Origin: JAGQVA01 sp033764335 | GTDB taxonomy: Bacteria; Bacteroidota; Bacteroidia; J057 | Length of the DNA stretch: 64,000 nucleotides | Assembly (NCBI GenBank): GCA_033764335.1 | Contig: JANRJC010000017.1 | Coordinates: 186,001-250,000 of the forward strand | Direction of reading: 5' to 3' | Shown: in pieces, positions 18,467 through 27,314 of the stretch | Position numbering within the stretch: position 1 is the first letter of the stretch | Layout: each line of letters begins with the position of its first letter | Made by a program: the position numbers and the translations under genes | The notes under the pieces: generated by a model | What the model saw: the letters and a program-made list of their open reading frames with translations, nothing else | Database searches by the model: none | What the model was told of the DNA's origin: nothing

Positions 18467-19227
18467 TGAAAACAGCTATGGTCCGAATACTCAATATAGA
18501 TATTCACAATTACACCTTCGAGGAGTTTCTTTCCGGATTAAAATCGGGCGTGGTTTTCACGCCGAATGTGGACCACATCATGAAACTCCAGAAAGACCGG
18601 GAGTTTTACGATGTCTATACCCGGGCCGACTACCGGGTCTGTGACAGTCAGATTGTAAAAGCCACTTCGGGGTTGGTTTCATCGGTAAAAATTCAGGAAC
18701 AAATTGCCGGCTCCGATTTTTTTCCGGCCTTTTGCCAATATCACCGGAATAATACCGCCCAAATCCGCGTATTTCTCTTAGGCGGTACCGAAGAATCGGT
18801 CATTCAGGCAAAAGATCAGATCAACCGGAATGCAGGATCTCCGGTGGTCATTGACGGTTATTCCCCACCGTTTGGTTTTGAGCGAAATGAAGCCGAGGAG
18901 CAGAAAATCATCAACCGCATCAACCAGTCAGGGGCCACCGTACTTGCCGTAGGAGTCGGTGCACCTAAACAGGAAAAGTGGATCATGAAACACAAACACA
19001 AAATGCCCGGAGTGAAAATCTTTTTTGCCATCGGTGCTACCATAGATTTTCAGGCAGGCAATATCAAACGCTCCCCCAAGTGGATAACGGCCATCGGCAT
19101 GGAGTGGCTGTACCGGATGTTGCAAGAGCCTCAGCGAATGGTCAAACGTTACCTCATAGATGATTTGCCCTACTTCTACCTTATCCTGAAACAACGACTG
19201 GGAAAGTATCAAAACCCTTGGGCCTGA
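18466..19227 (+). CDS. WecG/TagA/CpsF-family glycosyltransferase (GT26)
   Basis: 253 residues with the family signatures: TPNVDHIMKL near the start, LLGGTEES, the VGVGAPKQEKW block, FAIGATIDFQAG and GMEWLYRM. These enzymes add the second sugar (for example ManNAc or ManNAcA) to a lipid-linked primer on the cytoplasmic face. Directly after the initiating transferase with a one-base stop/start overlap, it most likely extends that primer. A 75-base gap follows before hddA. Confidence 0.92.
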   Translation: MKTAMVRILNIDIHNYTFEEFLSGLKSGVVFTPNVDHIMKLQKDREFYDVYTRADYRVCDSQIVKATSGLVSSVKIQEQIAGSDFFPAFCQYHRNNTAQIRVFLLGGTEESVIQAKDQINRNAGSPVVIDGYSPPFGFERNEAEEQKIINRINQSGATVLAVGVGAPKQEKWIMKHKHKMPGVKIFFAIGATIDFQAGNIKRSPKWITAIGMEWLYRMLQEPQRMVKRYLIDDLPYFYLILKQRLGKYQNPWA

Positions 19228-19302
19228 GAAGGCAATTTAAGGTGTTAAAAATCAACCCGTTTACAATATTTTCTTTGCGACCTGTATTGTTAATTTAGAT
19301 TC

Positions 19303-20331
19303 ATGATCATCAGAAGTAAAGCACCCTTGCGAATTGGTCTGGCCGGCGGCGGAACAGACGTAAGCCCCTACTCCGACGAGTACGGAGGATCTATCCTAAA
19401 CGCCACCATTGACAAATACGCTTACGCCACCATTATTCCCCGTAACAACGGAAAAATCGTGTTTAATGCACTCGATAAAGGCGAACGCCTCGAACTCGAA
19501 AGCCACGCAAGGCTGCCGATCAATGGAGAACTCGACCTGCTAAGAGGAGTATATAACCGCATCGTCAAAGATTTTAACCACAACGCACCCCTTTCTTTCG
19601 AGTTAAATACCTACGTGGACGCTCCTCCCGGATCGGGGTTGGGATCTTCTTCCACCTTAGTTGTGGCCATTGTCGGAGCTTTTACCGAATGGCTGAAACT
19701 CCCCCTCGGCGAATACGACATTGCCCATCTTGCCCACGACATTGAGAGAGTGGATCTTCAGTTTGCCGGAGGAAAACAGGATCAGTACGCAGCCACTTTT
19801 GGTGGTTTCAACTTCATGGAATTTTACCATGACGACAAGGTAATCGTCAATCCGTTGCGGATTCGCAATACCTATATCATGGAACTTGAGTTTAATACGC
19901 TGCTTTATTATACCGGCACCAGCCGTCTTTCTTCCACCATCATTGCAGCTCAGTCCAAAAGTGTATCTCAAAAGAAAGGGAAATCCATCGAAGCGATGCA
20001 CGAACTCAAAAAACAAGCCTTTATGATGAAGGAGGCACTACTTCGGGGAGAATTAAAACGAATTGGAGACCTGTTGGACTACGGCTGGCAGTTTAAGAAG
20101 AACCTGGCCGAAGGCATTACCAATCCGGTCATTGACGAAATTTATGAAGAAGCCCGTAAAGCCGGAGCCACGGGCGGAAAACTCTCCGGCGCAGGCGGAG
20201 GCGGTTTTATGACCTTCTTTTGCCCGGGCAACACCCGCTATGCCGTAGCCAAAAAACTCGCCTCTTATGGCGGAGAAGTACACAGTGTAAATTTCAGTAA
20301 ATTAGGATTAACCTCATGGACCATCAAATGA
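19303..20331 (+). CDS. hddA: D-glycero-alpha-D-manno-heptose 7-phosphate kinase
   Basis: 342-residue GHMP kinase. N-terminal RSKAPLRIGLAGGGTDVSPY, the ATP-binding PPGSGLGSSSTL motif near residue 110, GGKQDQYAATFGG, and the C-terminal SGAGGGGFMTFF loop are those of HddA rather than galactokinase or mevalonate kinase. It phosphorylates heptose 7-phosphate at C1 on the way to GDP-heptose. The three other pathway enzymes follow immediately, overlapping one another, which makes the assignment firm. Confidence 0.92.
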   Translation: MIIRSKAPLRIGLAGGGTDVSPYSDEYGGSILNATIDKYAYATIIPRNNGKIVFNALDKGERLELESHARLPINGELDLLRGVYNRIVKDFNHNAPLSFELNTYVDAPPGSGLGSSSTLVVAIVGAFTEWLKLPLGEYDIAHLAHDIERVDLQFAGGKQDQYAATFGGFNFMEFYHDDKVIVNPLRIRNTYIMELEFNTLLYYTGTSRLSSTIIAAQSKSVSQKKGKSIEAMHELKKQAFMMKEALLRGELKRIGDLLDYGWQFKKNLAEGITNPVIDEIYEEARKAGATGGKLSGAGGGGFMTFFCPGNTRYAVAKKLASYGGEVHSVNFSKLGLTSWTIK

Positions 20332-20918
20332 GCCGAATTAAAGAAGTCATATCAAACTCTATCCGCGTAAAACAGGCCGTCCTAGCGGATGAACAATTGC
20401 TCAGCATCGTTGAAAAAGTAGCCGACGTCATTATCGAAGCTTTTCGCAACGACAAAAAGGTACTTTTTTGCGGTAACGGCGGCAGCGCAGCCGATGCCCA
20501 GCACCTCGCCGCCGAATTTTCGGGAAGGTTTTATTTTGACCGTGACCCGCTTTTTTCCGAAGCCCTTCACGTCAATACCTCCTATATCACGGCGGTTGCA
20601 AATGATTATTCCTACGAACAAATCTACAGCCGCCTGATCAAAGCAAAAGGCCGTGAAGGAGATGTATTGGTAGGTCTTTCTACTTCCGGAAACTCCAAAA
20701 ACGTCGTGCGTGCTTTTGAGCAGGGAAAAGAAAACGGAATGATCGTCGTAGCCATGACCGGCGAAGGCGGCGGCCTGATGAAAGAATCTGCCGATTACCT
20801 CATTGACATTCCCTCGAAAGATACTCCACGGATTCAGGAATGCCACATGATGCTGGGCCATATTATTTGCGAGTTAGTAGAAGCAGCGTTGTTTCAGCCC
20901 TCAGTCGTCAACCCATGA
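20328..20918 (+). CDS. gmhA: Phosphoheptose isomerase
   Basis: A 196-residue SIS-domain protein with GNGGSAADAQHLAAEFSGRF near residue 46 and a second sugar-binding loop GLSTSGNSKNV near 118. GmhA converts sedoheptulose 7-phosphate to D-glycero-D-manno-heptose 7-phosphate, the committed step. I take the ATG at 20328, which overlaps the hddA stop as ATGA; an ATG at 20316 would add four residues. Confidence 0.94.
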   Translation: MSRIKEVISNSIRVKQAVLADEQLLSIVEKVADVIIEAFRNDKKVLFCGNGGSAADAQHLAAEFSGRFYFDRDPLFSEALHVNTSYITAVANDYSYEQIYSRLIKAKGREGDVLVGLSTSGNSKNVVRAFEQGKENGMIVVAMTGEGGGLMKESADYLIDIPSKDTPRIQECHMMLGHIICELVEAALFQPSVVNP

Positions 20919-21619
20919 TAAAAGAAGCAATTGTACTTGCAGGGGGGATGGGAACCCGCCTCCGGTCGGTGGTAGCCGACGTACCGAAGCCGATGGCGGA
21001 GGTAAACGGCAGGCCTTTTCTGGCGTATCTTCTGGACGAATTAAACGACCAGGGAATCGAAACAGTCGTATTAGCCGTAGGTTATAAAAGAGAAGTAATC
21101 ACCGCCTATTTCGGTGAGCGGTATAGAAATATCAACCTCCGCTATTCGGTGGAAGAAGAAGCCCTCGGCACCGGCGGAGGCATCAAACAGGCGTGTGAAC
21201 ACCTCGACGGGGAAGATGCACTGGTACTTAATGGAGACACTTTTTTTGGTGTGGATGTACAGCAACTCTTTCATTTTTATCGCGAAAAAGAAGCCGATCT
21301 GGTACTCGCCCTCAAAGAAATGCGCGATTTTGATCGGTATGGAACCGTCCAGGCCGATGAAACGGGCAGGGTGAAAGGATTCGAAGAAAAGGCCCATAAG
21401 TCAGTCGGGTTTATTAACGGAGGTATTTATCTTTTCAAAAAAAGTCTGATACTCAGCGATTTATTCCCACAAAAATTTTCTTTTGAAAAGGATATTCTCG
21501 AAAAACTATACCCCGAAAAACATTTCTTTGGTCTGGCTTTTGATGTTTATTTTATTGATATAGGGATTCCACAGGATTATGAAAGATCACAGAGAGAGCT
21601 TGCAGCCCGGACATATTGA
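20915..21619 (+). CDS. hddC: D-glycero-alpha-D-manno-heptose 1-phosphate guanylyltransferase
   Basis: A 234-residue nucleotidyltransferase with the LAGGMGTRLRSVV phosphate-binding loop at residue 8, VPKPMAEVNGRPFL, and LNGDTFF, the Mg-binding aspartate. In this operon it should make GDP-D-glycero-alpha-D-manno-heptose from the 1-phosphate. The ATG at 20915 overlaps the gmhA stop as ATGA and places the loop correctly; the open frame reaching back to 20840 is not used. Nucleotide choice (GTP) is inferred from the linked hddA; on sequence alone a glucose- or mannose-1-phosphate enzyme could not be excluded. Confidence 0.88.
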   Translation: MIKEAIVLAGGMGTRLRSVVADVPKPMAEVNGRPFLAYLLDELNDQGIETVVLAVGYKREVITAYFGERYRNINLRYSVEEEALGTGGGIKQACEHLDGEDALVLNGDTFFGVDVQQLFHFYREKEADLVLALKEMRDFDRYGTVQADETGRVKGFEEKAHKSVGFINGGIYLFKKSLILSDLFPQKFSFEKDILEKLYPEKHFFGLAFDVYFIDIGIPQDYERSQRELAARTY

Positions 21620-22172
21620 CCATTCATGGACGCTATTTATCGATCGGGACGGTGTTATCAACCAAAAACGAGACGATGACTATGTAAAAACGTGGGAGGA
21701 ATTTATTTTTATTCCCGGTTCTTTGGAAGGTTTGAAATATTTGGCTACTCGTCTGGGGCGAATGATTATCGTTACAAACCAGCGAGGAGTAGGACGGAAA
21801 ATCATGACGGAGGCGACTCTGTTTTATATCCATGAGCAGATGATGTCCCGGATAACGGAAGCGGAGGGGCGGATTGATAAAATTTATTATTGTCCACACC
21901 TCGAGGAGGATGATCACGAACAATGCCGCAAGCCCAAACCCGGGATGGGCCTGAAAGCGAAAGCCGATTTTCCGGAGATTGACTTTCGTCGGTCGGTGAT
22001 GATTGGAGATGCCCTCTCGGATATGAAATTTGGGCGAAAGCTGGGGATGAAAACGGTATGGGTTTCAGACCAGCCGCCCCGGAAGGAGGATCAGGATTTG
22101 ATTGATATGCAGGTAAACAGTATATATGAATTTGCCCAATGGCTGGGCAATAAAGTAAAAAGCCAGGCATGA
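21579..22172 (+). CDS. gmhB: D-glycero-D-manno-heptose 1,7-bisphosphate 7-phosphatase
   Basis: A 197-residue HAD-IIIA phosphatase: catalytic FIDRDGVIN near residue 20, TNQRGVGR, the zinc-loop region CPHLEEDDHEQCRKPKPGM and IGDALSDMKFG. The zinc loop has one cysteine fewer than in E. coli GmhB, a known kind of variation. It removes the 7-phosphate before guanylylation. It overlaps hddC by 41 bases, so the N-terminal 14 residues share DNA with the end of hddC; a start further in is not available before the DRDG motif except by non-ATG codons. Confidence 0.9.
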   Translation: MKDHRESLQPGHIDHSWTLFIDRDGVINQKRDDDYVKTWEEFIFIPGSLEGLKYLATRLGRMIIVTNQRGVGRKIMTEATLFYIHEQMMSRITEAEGRIDKIYYCPHLEEDDHEQCRKPKPGMGLKAKADFPEIDFRRSVMIGDALSDMKFGRKLGMKTVWVSDQPPRKEDQDLIDMQVNSIYEFAQWLGNKVKSQA

Positions 22173-23026
22173 ATCGGAAGAAAATTATTTATATCATTGG
22201 TGCAGGAAGAAGTGGTACAACCCTATTGGATGTAGCACTGGGAAACGCAGGCAATGTCTTTAGCTGTGGAGAACTTAATCGTTATCCCGTGCGGGAAGGC
22301 ATTCCTACCGGTTTTCAAAATGCCCCGGAAAGACTTGCCTTTTGGAGCCATTTCACCGAAAATTTCCAGAAAAACCACGACCTGAAAAAACAGGCCATCC
22401 TCCACGATGAGTTTGAATATCATAAAGGCCTGGTCAAGCGGTTATTAGGTTCCTCCCGAAAAGCCAAATACGAAGAATACCAGCAGTTTTTGCGCGATTT
22501 TTACACCAAACTTTTCGACTCCATCGAAGAATCCGTAGTTGTGGATTCCTCCAAATATCCCGGTCGTGCCCTCGGTATTTCCGATGCATTACCCTATGAA
22601 ATTGACTATATTTATATTAAACGCGATCCGGTAAGTGTGGTAGAATCATTTGCCAAAACCGATGTATATCTGCCCCCTAAAGGGTGGTTGCAGGCCAATG
22701 TCTATTACTTTTTAGTAAATACCCTTTGCAAAATTGTAATCGGGAAACTGAAGAGAAAACACAAAGTTCTGGAGATCAAATACGAAGATTTTATAGAAAG
22801 CCCGGAAAAAGTGATGGAGGTGATTCAGCAGAAATTGAAAATAGACCTCACTACTGCGATAAAGAAAATAAAAAACGATGAGTATCTAAAGGTTGGCGAG
22901 CTTTTTGAAGGGAATAGTATGCGGATTGATCCACAGATCAAGCTGAAACGAAGCAAACAAAAAGCTCATCGCAAAAACCTGCGTAACAGCGTTACAAGAC
23001 TGTTAAATTATTCGATTTACAACTAA
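22169..23026 (+). CDS. Sulfotransferase family protein
   Basis: 285 residues. The N-terminal IIGAGRSGTTLLD is the 5'-phosphosulfate loop that binds PAPS, and YIKRDPVSVVESFAKT near 150 is the 3'-phosphate-binding strand with the conserved arginine and serine. It should transfer sulfate from PAPS to a hydroxyl of a glycan or lipid in the cytoplasm. It starts in an ATGA overlap with gmhB, so it is part of the glycan operon, and a sulfated repeat unit is the simplest reading. Confidence 0.87.
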   Translation: MNRKKIIYIIGAGRSGTTLLDVALGNAGNVFSCGELNRYPVREGIPTGFQNAPERLAFWSHFTENFQKNHDLKKQAILHDEFEYHKGLVKRLLGSSRKAKYEEYQQFLRDFYTKLFDSIEESVVVDSSKYPGRALGISDALPYEIDYIYIKRDPVSVVESFAKTDVYLPPKGWLQANVYYFLVNTLCKIVIGKLKRKHKVLEIKYEDFIESPEKVMEVIQQKLKIDLTTAIKKIKNDEYLKVGELFEGNSMRIDPQIKLKRSKQKAHRKNLRNSVTRLLNYSIYN

Positions 23027-23919
23027 TGGCAAAAGAAAAAAAGAGCATAGGCGTAGTGATGACCTGCTACAATCGCAGGGAAAAAACCCTTAACTGTCTG
23101 GAAAACGTATTTTCCCAGGAAGGCTTGGGAGAAGTATTTGATATTGAGGTATTTATGACTGACGATGGGAGCAAAGACGGAACCGCCGACGCGGTACGAA
23201 ACCGCTTTCCCGAAGTTGTCGTGCTGGAAGGCAATGGCTCGCTGTTTTGGAACGGCGGTATGAACCTCGCCTACGGCGAAGCCCTCAAACACAATTTCGA
23301 TTACTACCTCTGGCTCAACGATGATACTTTTCTTTATCCCGACGCGATCAACCGCCTGTTGGAAACCGATACCTGGCTTACGGTACAGGGGCATCCCACA
23401 AGCATGGTTCTCGGCGGTACGGTAGATCCCCGCAACGGCGAGTTCAGCTACGGCGGCTTCCGCCGGGTAAGTATATGGACGCTGAAATTGCTGCCCGTTG
23501 CTCCCGGAGATGAACCCCGTGAATGCACCACTAATACCGGCAACTGTGTGCTTATCCCACGGTCGGTAGCAGAACGAGTGGGAAATATTGAGCCTTTTTA
23601 TACCCATCGCTGGGGAGATCCCGATTACGGACTTCGCGCAAGGAAAAAAGGTTGTTCGGTGTGGCTCGCCGCCGGTTATATCGGAACCTGCGAAAGCAAT
23701 CCCACCGCCGAAAGATGGACCGATCGAAGCCTTCCCCTCAAAGAACGCCTTCGCGATTTTCACTCGGTAAAAGGATATATCAAAAAAGACTGGTTTTTTT
23801 ATGTACGCAGACATGGCGGCCTTCTGTGGGTTTTGCTTTGGCTAAAACCCTATCTGGACATGCTCTTAACTTCGCTTAAGTTTAAAATTTCAGGAGGCGG
23901 AAAACCTGCCATCCATTAA
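23026..23919 (+). CDS. Glycosyltransferase family 2
   Basis: 297 residues with the GT-A fold features of family 2: GVVMTCYNRREKTLNCLE at the N-terminus, TDDGSKDGT, and the metal-binding LWLNDDTFL. A C-terminal WGDPDYGLRARKKG segment resembles rhamnosyltransferase-type GT2 enzymes. It adds one sugar during repeat-unit assembly. It starts in a TAATG overlap with the sulfotransferase. Confidence 0.92.
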   Translation: MAKEKKSIGVVMTCYNRREKTLNCLENVFSQEGLGEVFDIEVFMTDDGSKDGTADAVRNRFPEVVVLEGNGSLFWNGGMNLAYGEALKHNFDYYLWLNDDTFLYPDAINRLLETDTWLTVQGHPTSMVLGGTVDPRNGEFSYGGFRRVSIWTLKLLPVAPGDEPRECTTNTGNCVLIPRSVAERVGNIEPFYTHRWGDPDYGLRARKKGCSVWLAAGYIGTCESNPTAERWTDRSLPLKERLRDFHSVKGYIKKDWFFYVRRHGGLLWVLLWLKPYLDMLLTSLKFKISGGGKPAIH

Positions 23920-23942
23920 CCTGCACTCATCAACTATCCGGA

Positions 23943-25154
23943 ATGAAAAAAGAACTTTTGTTCATCACTTCTCAACTCCCCTACCCGCCTTTTAAAGGCG
24001 GAGTCAGCACATCGTGGAACCTGATCAATTATCTTTCCCAGCATTTCCGCACCTCAATGGTCACCCTGCTTAAGTGGGAAGACCCCGATTTTGAGCAGGA
24101 GTTTCTTTCCAAAGTAAAGCTGGAAGATTATTTCAGTTTTGAACTTAATATTGAGCGGACACCCGCGGCGGTCATCAAAAGTTATGTCAAAGGAGTTCCG
24201 ATCAACCTCGTTCGAAACTATCACCCTGTCGTAGCCGAAAAAATCCATTCGATGGTGGATGAGTTTGACTATGTATTTGTGGATCACTATGAAATGTTTC
24301 AATATATCCCGGAGAAAATAAAAGCCAAAACCATTATGCACGAACACAATGCGGAGTTTGTGATGTGGAAGCGGTATTCAGAAGTAAGTACTAATCCACT
24401 GAAAAAACTGATAACCGCCCTTGAATCCCGGAGAATTCAGAAATACGAAAAACAATATTGTTCGCGGGCGAGCATGGTACTTGCCAACCCCAATGATCAG
24501 GTAATTCTTAACGATTTGACCAACAACGTCGGGCGAATTGAGCAGATTGTGCCCTGCGGGGAGGATTTTATGCTGGACTGGGCCGATCTTCAGTGGGACA
24601 ATACAGAGGAGTCGCTGCTTTACATTGGTTCGCTTACCTGGGAAGCCAATGCCGACGGCTTGATCTGGTTTTTGAATGAAGGTTGGGAAAAACTCAAAGC
24701 CAAACGCCCCAACGTAAAGTTTTACATTGTGGGTGGGAACCCCGATCCTCGCATAAAAGATTTGGCCGCAAAACACAAAGACATTATCCTTACCGGATTT
24801 GTGGATGACCTGGAGGACTATTACGCCAAATGCCGGGTGTTTATCACGCCGCTACGGTTTGGCAGCGGGGTAAAACTGAAAGTAATGAACGCGATGTTCC
24901 GGGGAATTCCGGTGGTGACAACGCCGATTGGTTCGGAGGGAATGGCCGTTGAAAACGGTGTTCATTTGTACCATACCCACAATATGGATGAATTTGTAGG
25001 CGATTGTGCCGACCTGCTGGTAAACCGTCCGCTTTGGGAAAAATTCCGGGACAAGTCCCGTGAGCTTACCCGGTCACAGTTTTCCTGGGCCGTACAATTA
25101 AATAATATCAAACAAAATATTCTTTCACTCAATGGAGCAGTCCATCAGGGTTAA
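23943..25154 (+). CDS. Glycosyltransferase family 4 (GT-B)
   Basis: 403 residues. The N-terminal SQLPYPPFKGGVSTSWN acceptor-side loop and the C-terminal donor-binding block RFGSGVKLKVMNAMFRGIPV (with the EX7E-like region) are those of GT4 enzymes. It transfers a nucleotide-activated sugar with retention. It is the second of three glycosyltransferases after the sugar-activation genes and lies 23 bases after the GT2 gene. Confidence 0.92.
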   Translation: MKKELLFITSQLPYPPFKGGVSTSWNLINYLSQHFRTSMVTLLKWEDPDFEQEFLSKVKLEDYFSFELNIERTPAAVIKSYVKGVPINLVRNYHPVVAEKIHSMVDEFDYVFVDHYEMFQYIPEKIKAKTIMHEHNAEFVMWKRYSEVSTNPLKKLITALESRRIQKYEKQYCSRASMVLANPNDQVILNDLTNNVGRIEQIVPCGEDFMLDWADLQWDNTEESLLYIGSLTWEANADGLIWFLNEGWEKLKAKRPNVKFYIVGGNPDPRIKDLAAKHKDIILTGFVDDLEDYYAKCRVFITPLRFGSGVKLKVMNAMFRGIPVVTTPIGSEGMAVENGVHLYHTHNMDEFVGDCADLLVNRPLWEKFRDKSRELTRSQFSWAVQLNNIKQNILSLNGAVHQG

Positions 25155-25170
25155 TCCTTCATCCCTGGTC

Positions 25171-25995
25171 ATGATGAAAAAGAAAATAAGCGACCAGATC
25201 GAATACTTTATCAAGAAGTATGATTTTATCAATCATAACTTCGGATATGTCTTTGAACTGGGTTTGTATATATCCTTTATTTTTAAAGCCAAAAAACGCC
25301 CCAAAGAAAAATTTGTGATCTTTGGGACGGGTAGATCCGGAAGCACATTACTGGTGAGTCTGTTAAACTCAAACTCAAAAGTATTTTGCGACAATGAAAT
25401 CTACCATCGAAAGGTATTGTTCCCCCGACTTTACCGACGTGTTCGCTCTTTGTTGAGCAACAAGGAAATTTATGGTTTTAAATGCCTTACGTATCAGATC
25501 GGAAAAATCCTCGGCTATGAGCGGGATGACCAGCACTTATTCCTGCGCAAACTCCACAAGGAAGGTTATACCATTATCTTTCTTGAACGGGAGAATGCCC
25601 TGCGCCAGGGATTATCCAATCTGTATGCCCGGTACCGCAACCAATTTCACAGCAACTCCACGGTGATGAAAAAAGATTTACCTCGTCACATGAACGTGGA
25701 CCTTAAAGAGTTGCTGGATTGGGTGGAAGGAGTACAGCGGGCAGCGGCACGCGAAAACCAGATGTTGGAGGGAATACCCCACCTGAAGTTACTTTATGAA
25801 AAGGACCTTGAAGATCCTGCTTCCCATCCGGAAACGCTTAGGAAGCTTTCAGAGTATTTGAAGGTAGATTTTGAATTACCTGACACGGAATTGCAAAAGG
25901 TAACCCCCCAAAAACTTTCCGATTTTGTCGCCAACCACGAAGAAGTCGAAGCGTTTATCAGGGAGAAAGGTTACGGCCATTTTCTCGACGATTAA
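25171..25995 (+). CDS. Sulfotransferase family protein (second copy in operon)
   Basis: About 274 residues from the ATG at 25171 (an ATG at 25132 would overlap the GT4 gene by 23 bases). The PAPS loop is FGTGRSGSTLLVSLL near residue 52, and the later IIFLERENALRQGLS carries the arginine/serine region of the 3'-phosphate site. It is only distantly like the first sulfotransferase in the operon, so the two probably modify different positions. It starts 16 bases after GT4 and overlaps GT61 by one base (TAATG). Confidence 0.85.
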   Translation: MMKKKISDQIEYFIKKYDFINHNFGYVFELGLYISFIFKAKKRPKEKFVIFGTGRSGSTLLVSLLNSNSKVFCDNEIYHRKVLFPRLYRRVRSLLSNKEIYGFKCLTYQIGKILGYERDDQHLFLRKLHKEGYTIIFLERENALRQGLSNLYARYRNQFHSNSTVMKKDLPRHMNVDLKELLDWVEGVQRAAARENQMLEGIPHLKLLYEKDLEDPASHPETLRKLSEYLKVDFELPDTELQKVTPQKLSDFVANHEEVEAFIREKGYGHFLDD

Positions 25996-27263
25996 TGAAC
26001 GAAAACATCAAAGCCTTCTTAAGACCCTACATCCGGCCTTATCAGCGGTCAATGAAAGAATTAAGAAGAGACGCTATCCGCCTGCTCTTATACCCTATAC
26101 GCAAACTGCCCGTAACCTCTGAGGTTTTCGGGCCTCCCAAAGGCATTTATGCCTCGGTGAAAGAATGGCTGGAACAGGAACCCGCGGTCAACGGAAGTAA
26201 AGGCTGGGTTCAGGAAGTTTTTCCCGAACACAAACTTTATCGCAACAAACCGAAAACGCTGGAAACGAAAGTACACTGGAAAATTCGGAAAGAATATAAA
26301 CACCAGGCTCCCGCCGCATTTATAACTTCCGTAAAAAATGCCCGTCTTTGGGTAAACCACAACTTTGCGAATCATGTGGACTCCATGGCAGTCATTAGTC
26401 AGGAGGACAAACTCATCGGCGAAATTTCCTACGAATTTTCCGACTCCCTCGCCAAAAGTGTGATTATGAGTAAATTCCGGCTTTCCCGTGCCCATTATTT
26501 TCCGGGAAAAGCCGTGAGTCTCGTCACCGTTAAAGGAGAGCAGTTTTTCCACTGGATACTCGACATTCTGCCCAAACTCGCCATCATGCGCGCCGCAGGC
26601 TGGAGTTGCGATAAAGTGGATTATGTAATCGTCAACAGCACCCAAAGCCGTTTTATGCGCGAGACGCTGGCACTTGCCGGAGTTCCGATGGAAAAAGTTA
26701 TTACCACTGACGACCACCCGCATATCAAAGTGGACGAACTTCTGGTACCTTCCAAACCCTCCTGGACGGGCAATCCGCCGGTATGGGTGATTGAATTTCT
26801 CCGCGAACTTTTCCTTCCGACCCTTCCGAAAAATACTTCGCATTTGCCCAAAAAGATTTACATCAGTCGGGCAAAAGCACCGGTGCGGAAAGTCAAAAAC
26901 GAAGAAGAAATCATTCAATACGCAAGTTCGGCGGGGTTTACCTCCATCTTGCTGGAAGACTATTCCATCACCGACCAGATTGCAATGTTTGCCGGAGCCG
27001 AAGCAATTATCGCCCCTCATGGCGCAGGGCTGACACATCTTTCTTTTTGTAAGCCGGGCACAAAAATCATCGAATTTTTTAGCCCGTTATACGTCAACGC
27101 CTGTTTTTACTCACTGGCTAGTGTGGTCAACCTCGATTATTACTACCTGATCGGTGAAGGAAAAAGCCCCAAAGAAGGCGTGGACCTGGAAATCAATATT
27201 GCAGACATCGAGTTAGACGTAGCCAAACTGAAAGCGACAGTCGAATTTGCCGGGGTGGAGTAA
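25995..27263 (+). CDS. Glycosyltransferase family 61
   Basis: 422 residues. The central FFHWILDILPKLAIM and the C-terminal APHGAGLTHLSFCKPG are the GT61 (DUF563) hallmarks, with KKIYISRAKA between. These are inverting GT-B enzymes known to transfer xylose, GlcNAc or related sugars; the donor here is unknown. It is the last gene of the glycan operon, before a weak hairpin. Confidence 0.9.
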   Translation: MNENIKAFLRPYIRPYQRSMKELRRDAIRLLLYPIRKLPVTSEVFGPPKGIYASVKEWLEQEPAVNGSKGWVQEVFPEHKLYRNKPKTLETKVHWKIRKEYKHQAPAAFITSVKNARLWVNHNFANHVDSMAVISQEDKLIGEISYEFSDSLAKSVIMSKFRLSRAHYFPGKAVSLVTVKGEQFFHWILDILPKLAIMRAAGWSCDKVDYVIVNSTQSRFMRETLALAGVPMEKVITTDDHPHIKVDELLVPSKPSWTGNPPVWVIEFLRELFLPTLPKNTSHLPKKIYISRAKAPVRKVKNEEEIIQYASSAGFTSILLEDYSITDQIAMFAGAEAIIAPHGAGLTHLSFCKPGTKIIEFFSPLYVNACFYSLASVVNLDYYYLIGEGKSPKEGVDLEINIADIELDVAKLKATVEFAGVE

Positions 27264-27270
27264 ATCTCCG

Positions 27271-27292
27271 GGAGAATTTTTGTTTATTCTCC
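27271..27292 (+). terminator. Weak hairpin after the glycan operon
   Basis: GGAGAAT and ATTCTCC form a 7-base-pair stem around an 8-base T-rich loop just after the GT61 stop. No T-run follows the stem, so termination is doubtful. Confidence 0.3.
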
Positions 27293-27314
27293 AAACCCGT
27301 TATATTCAGCCCCC

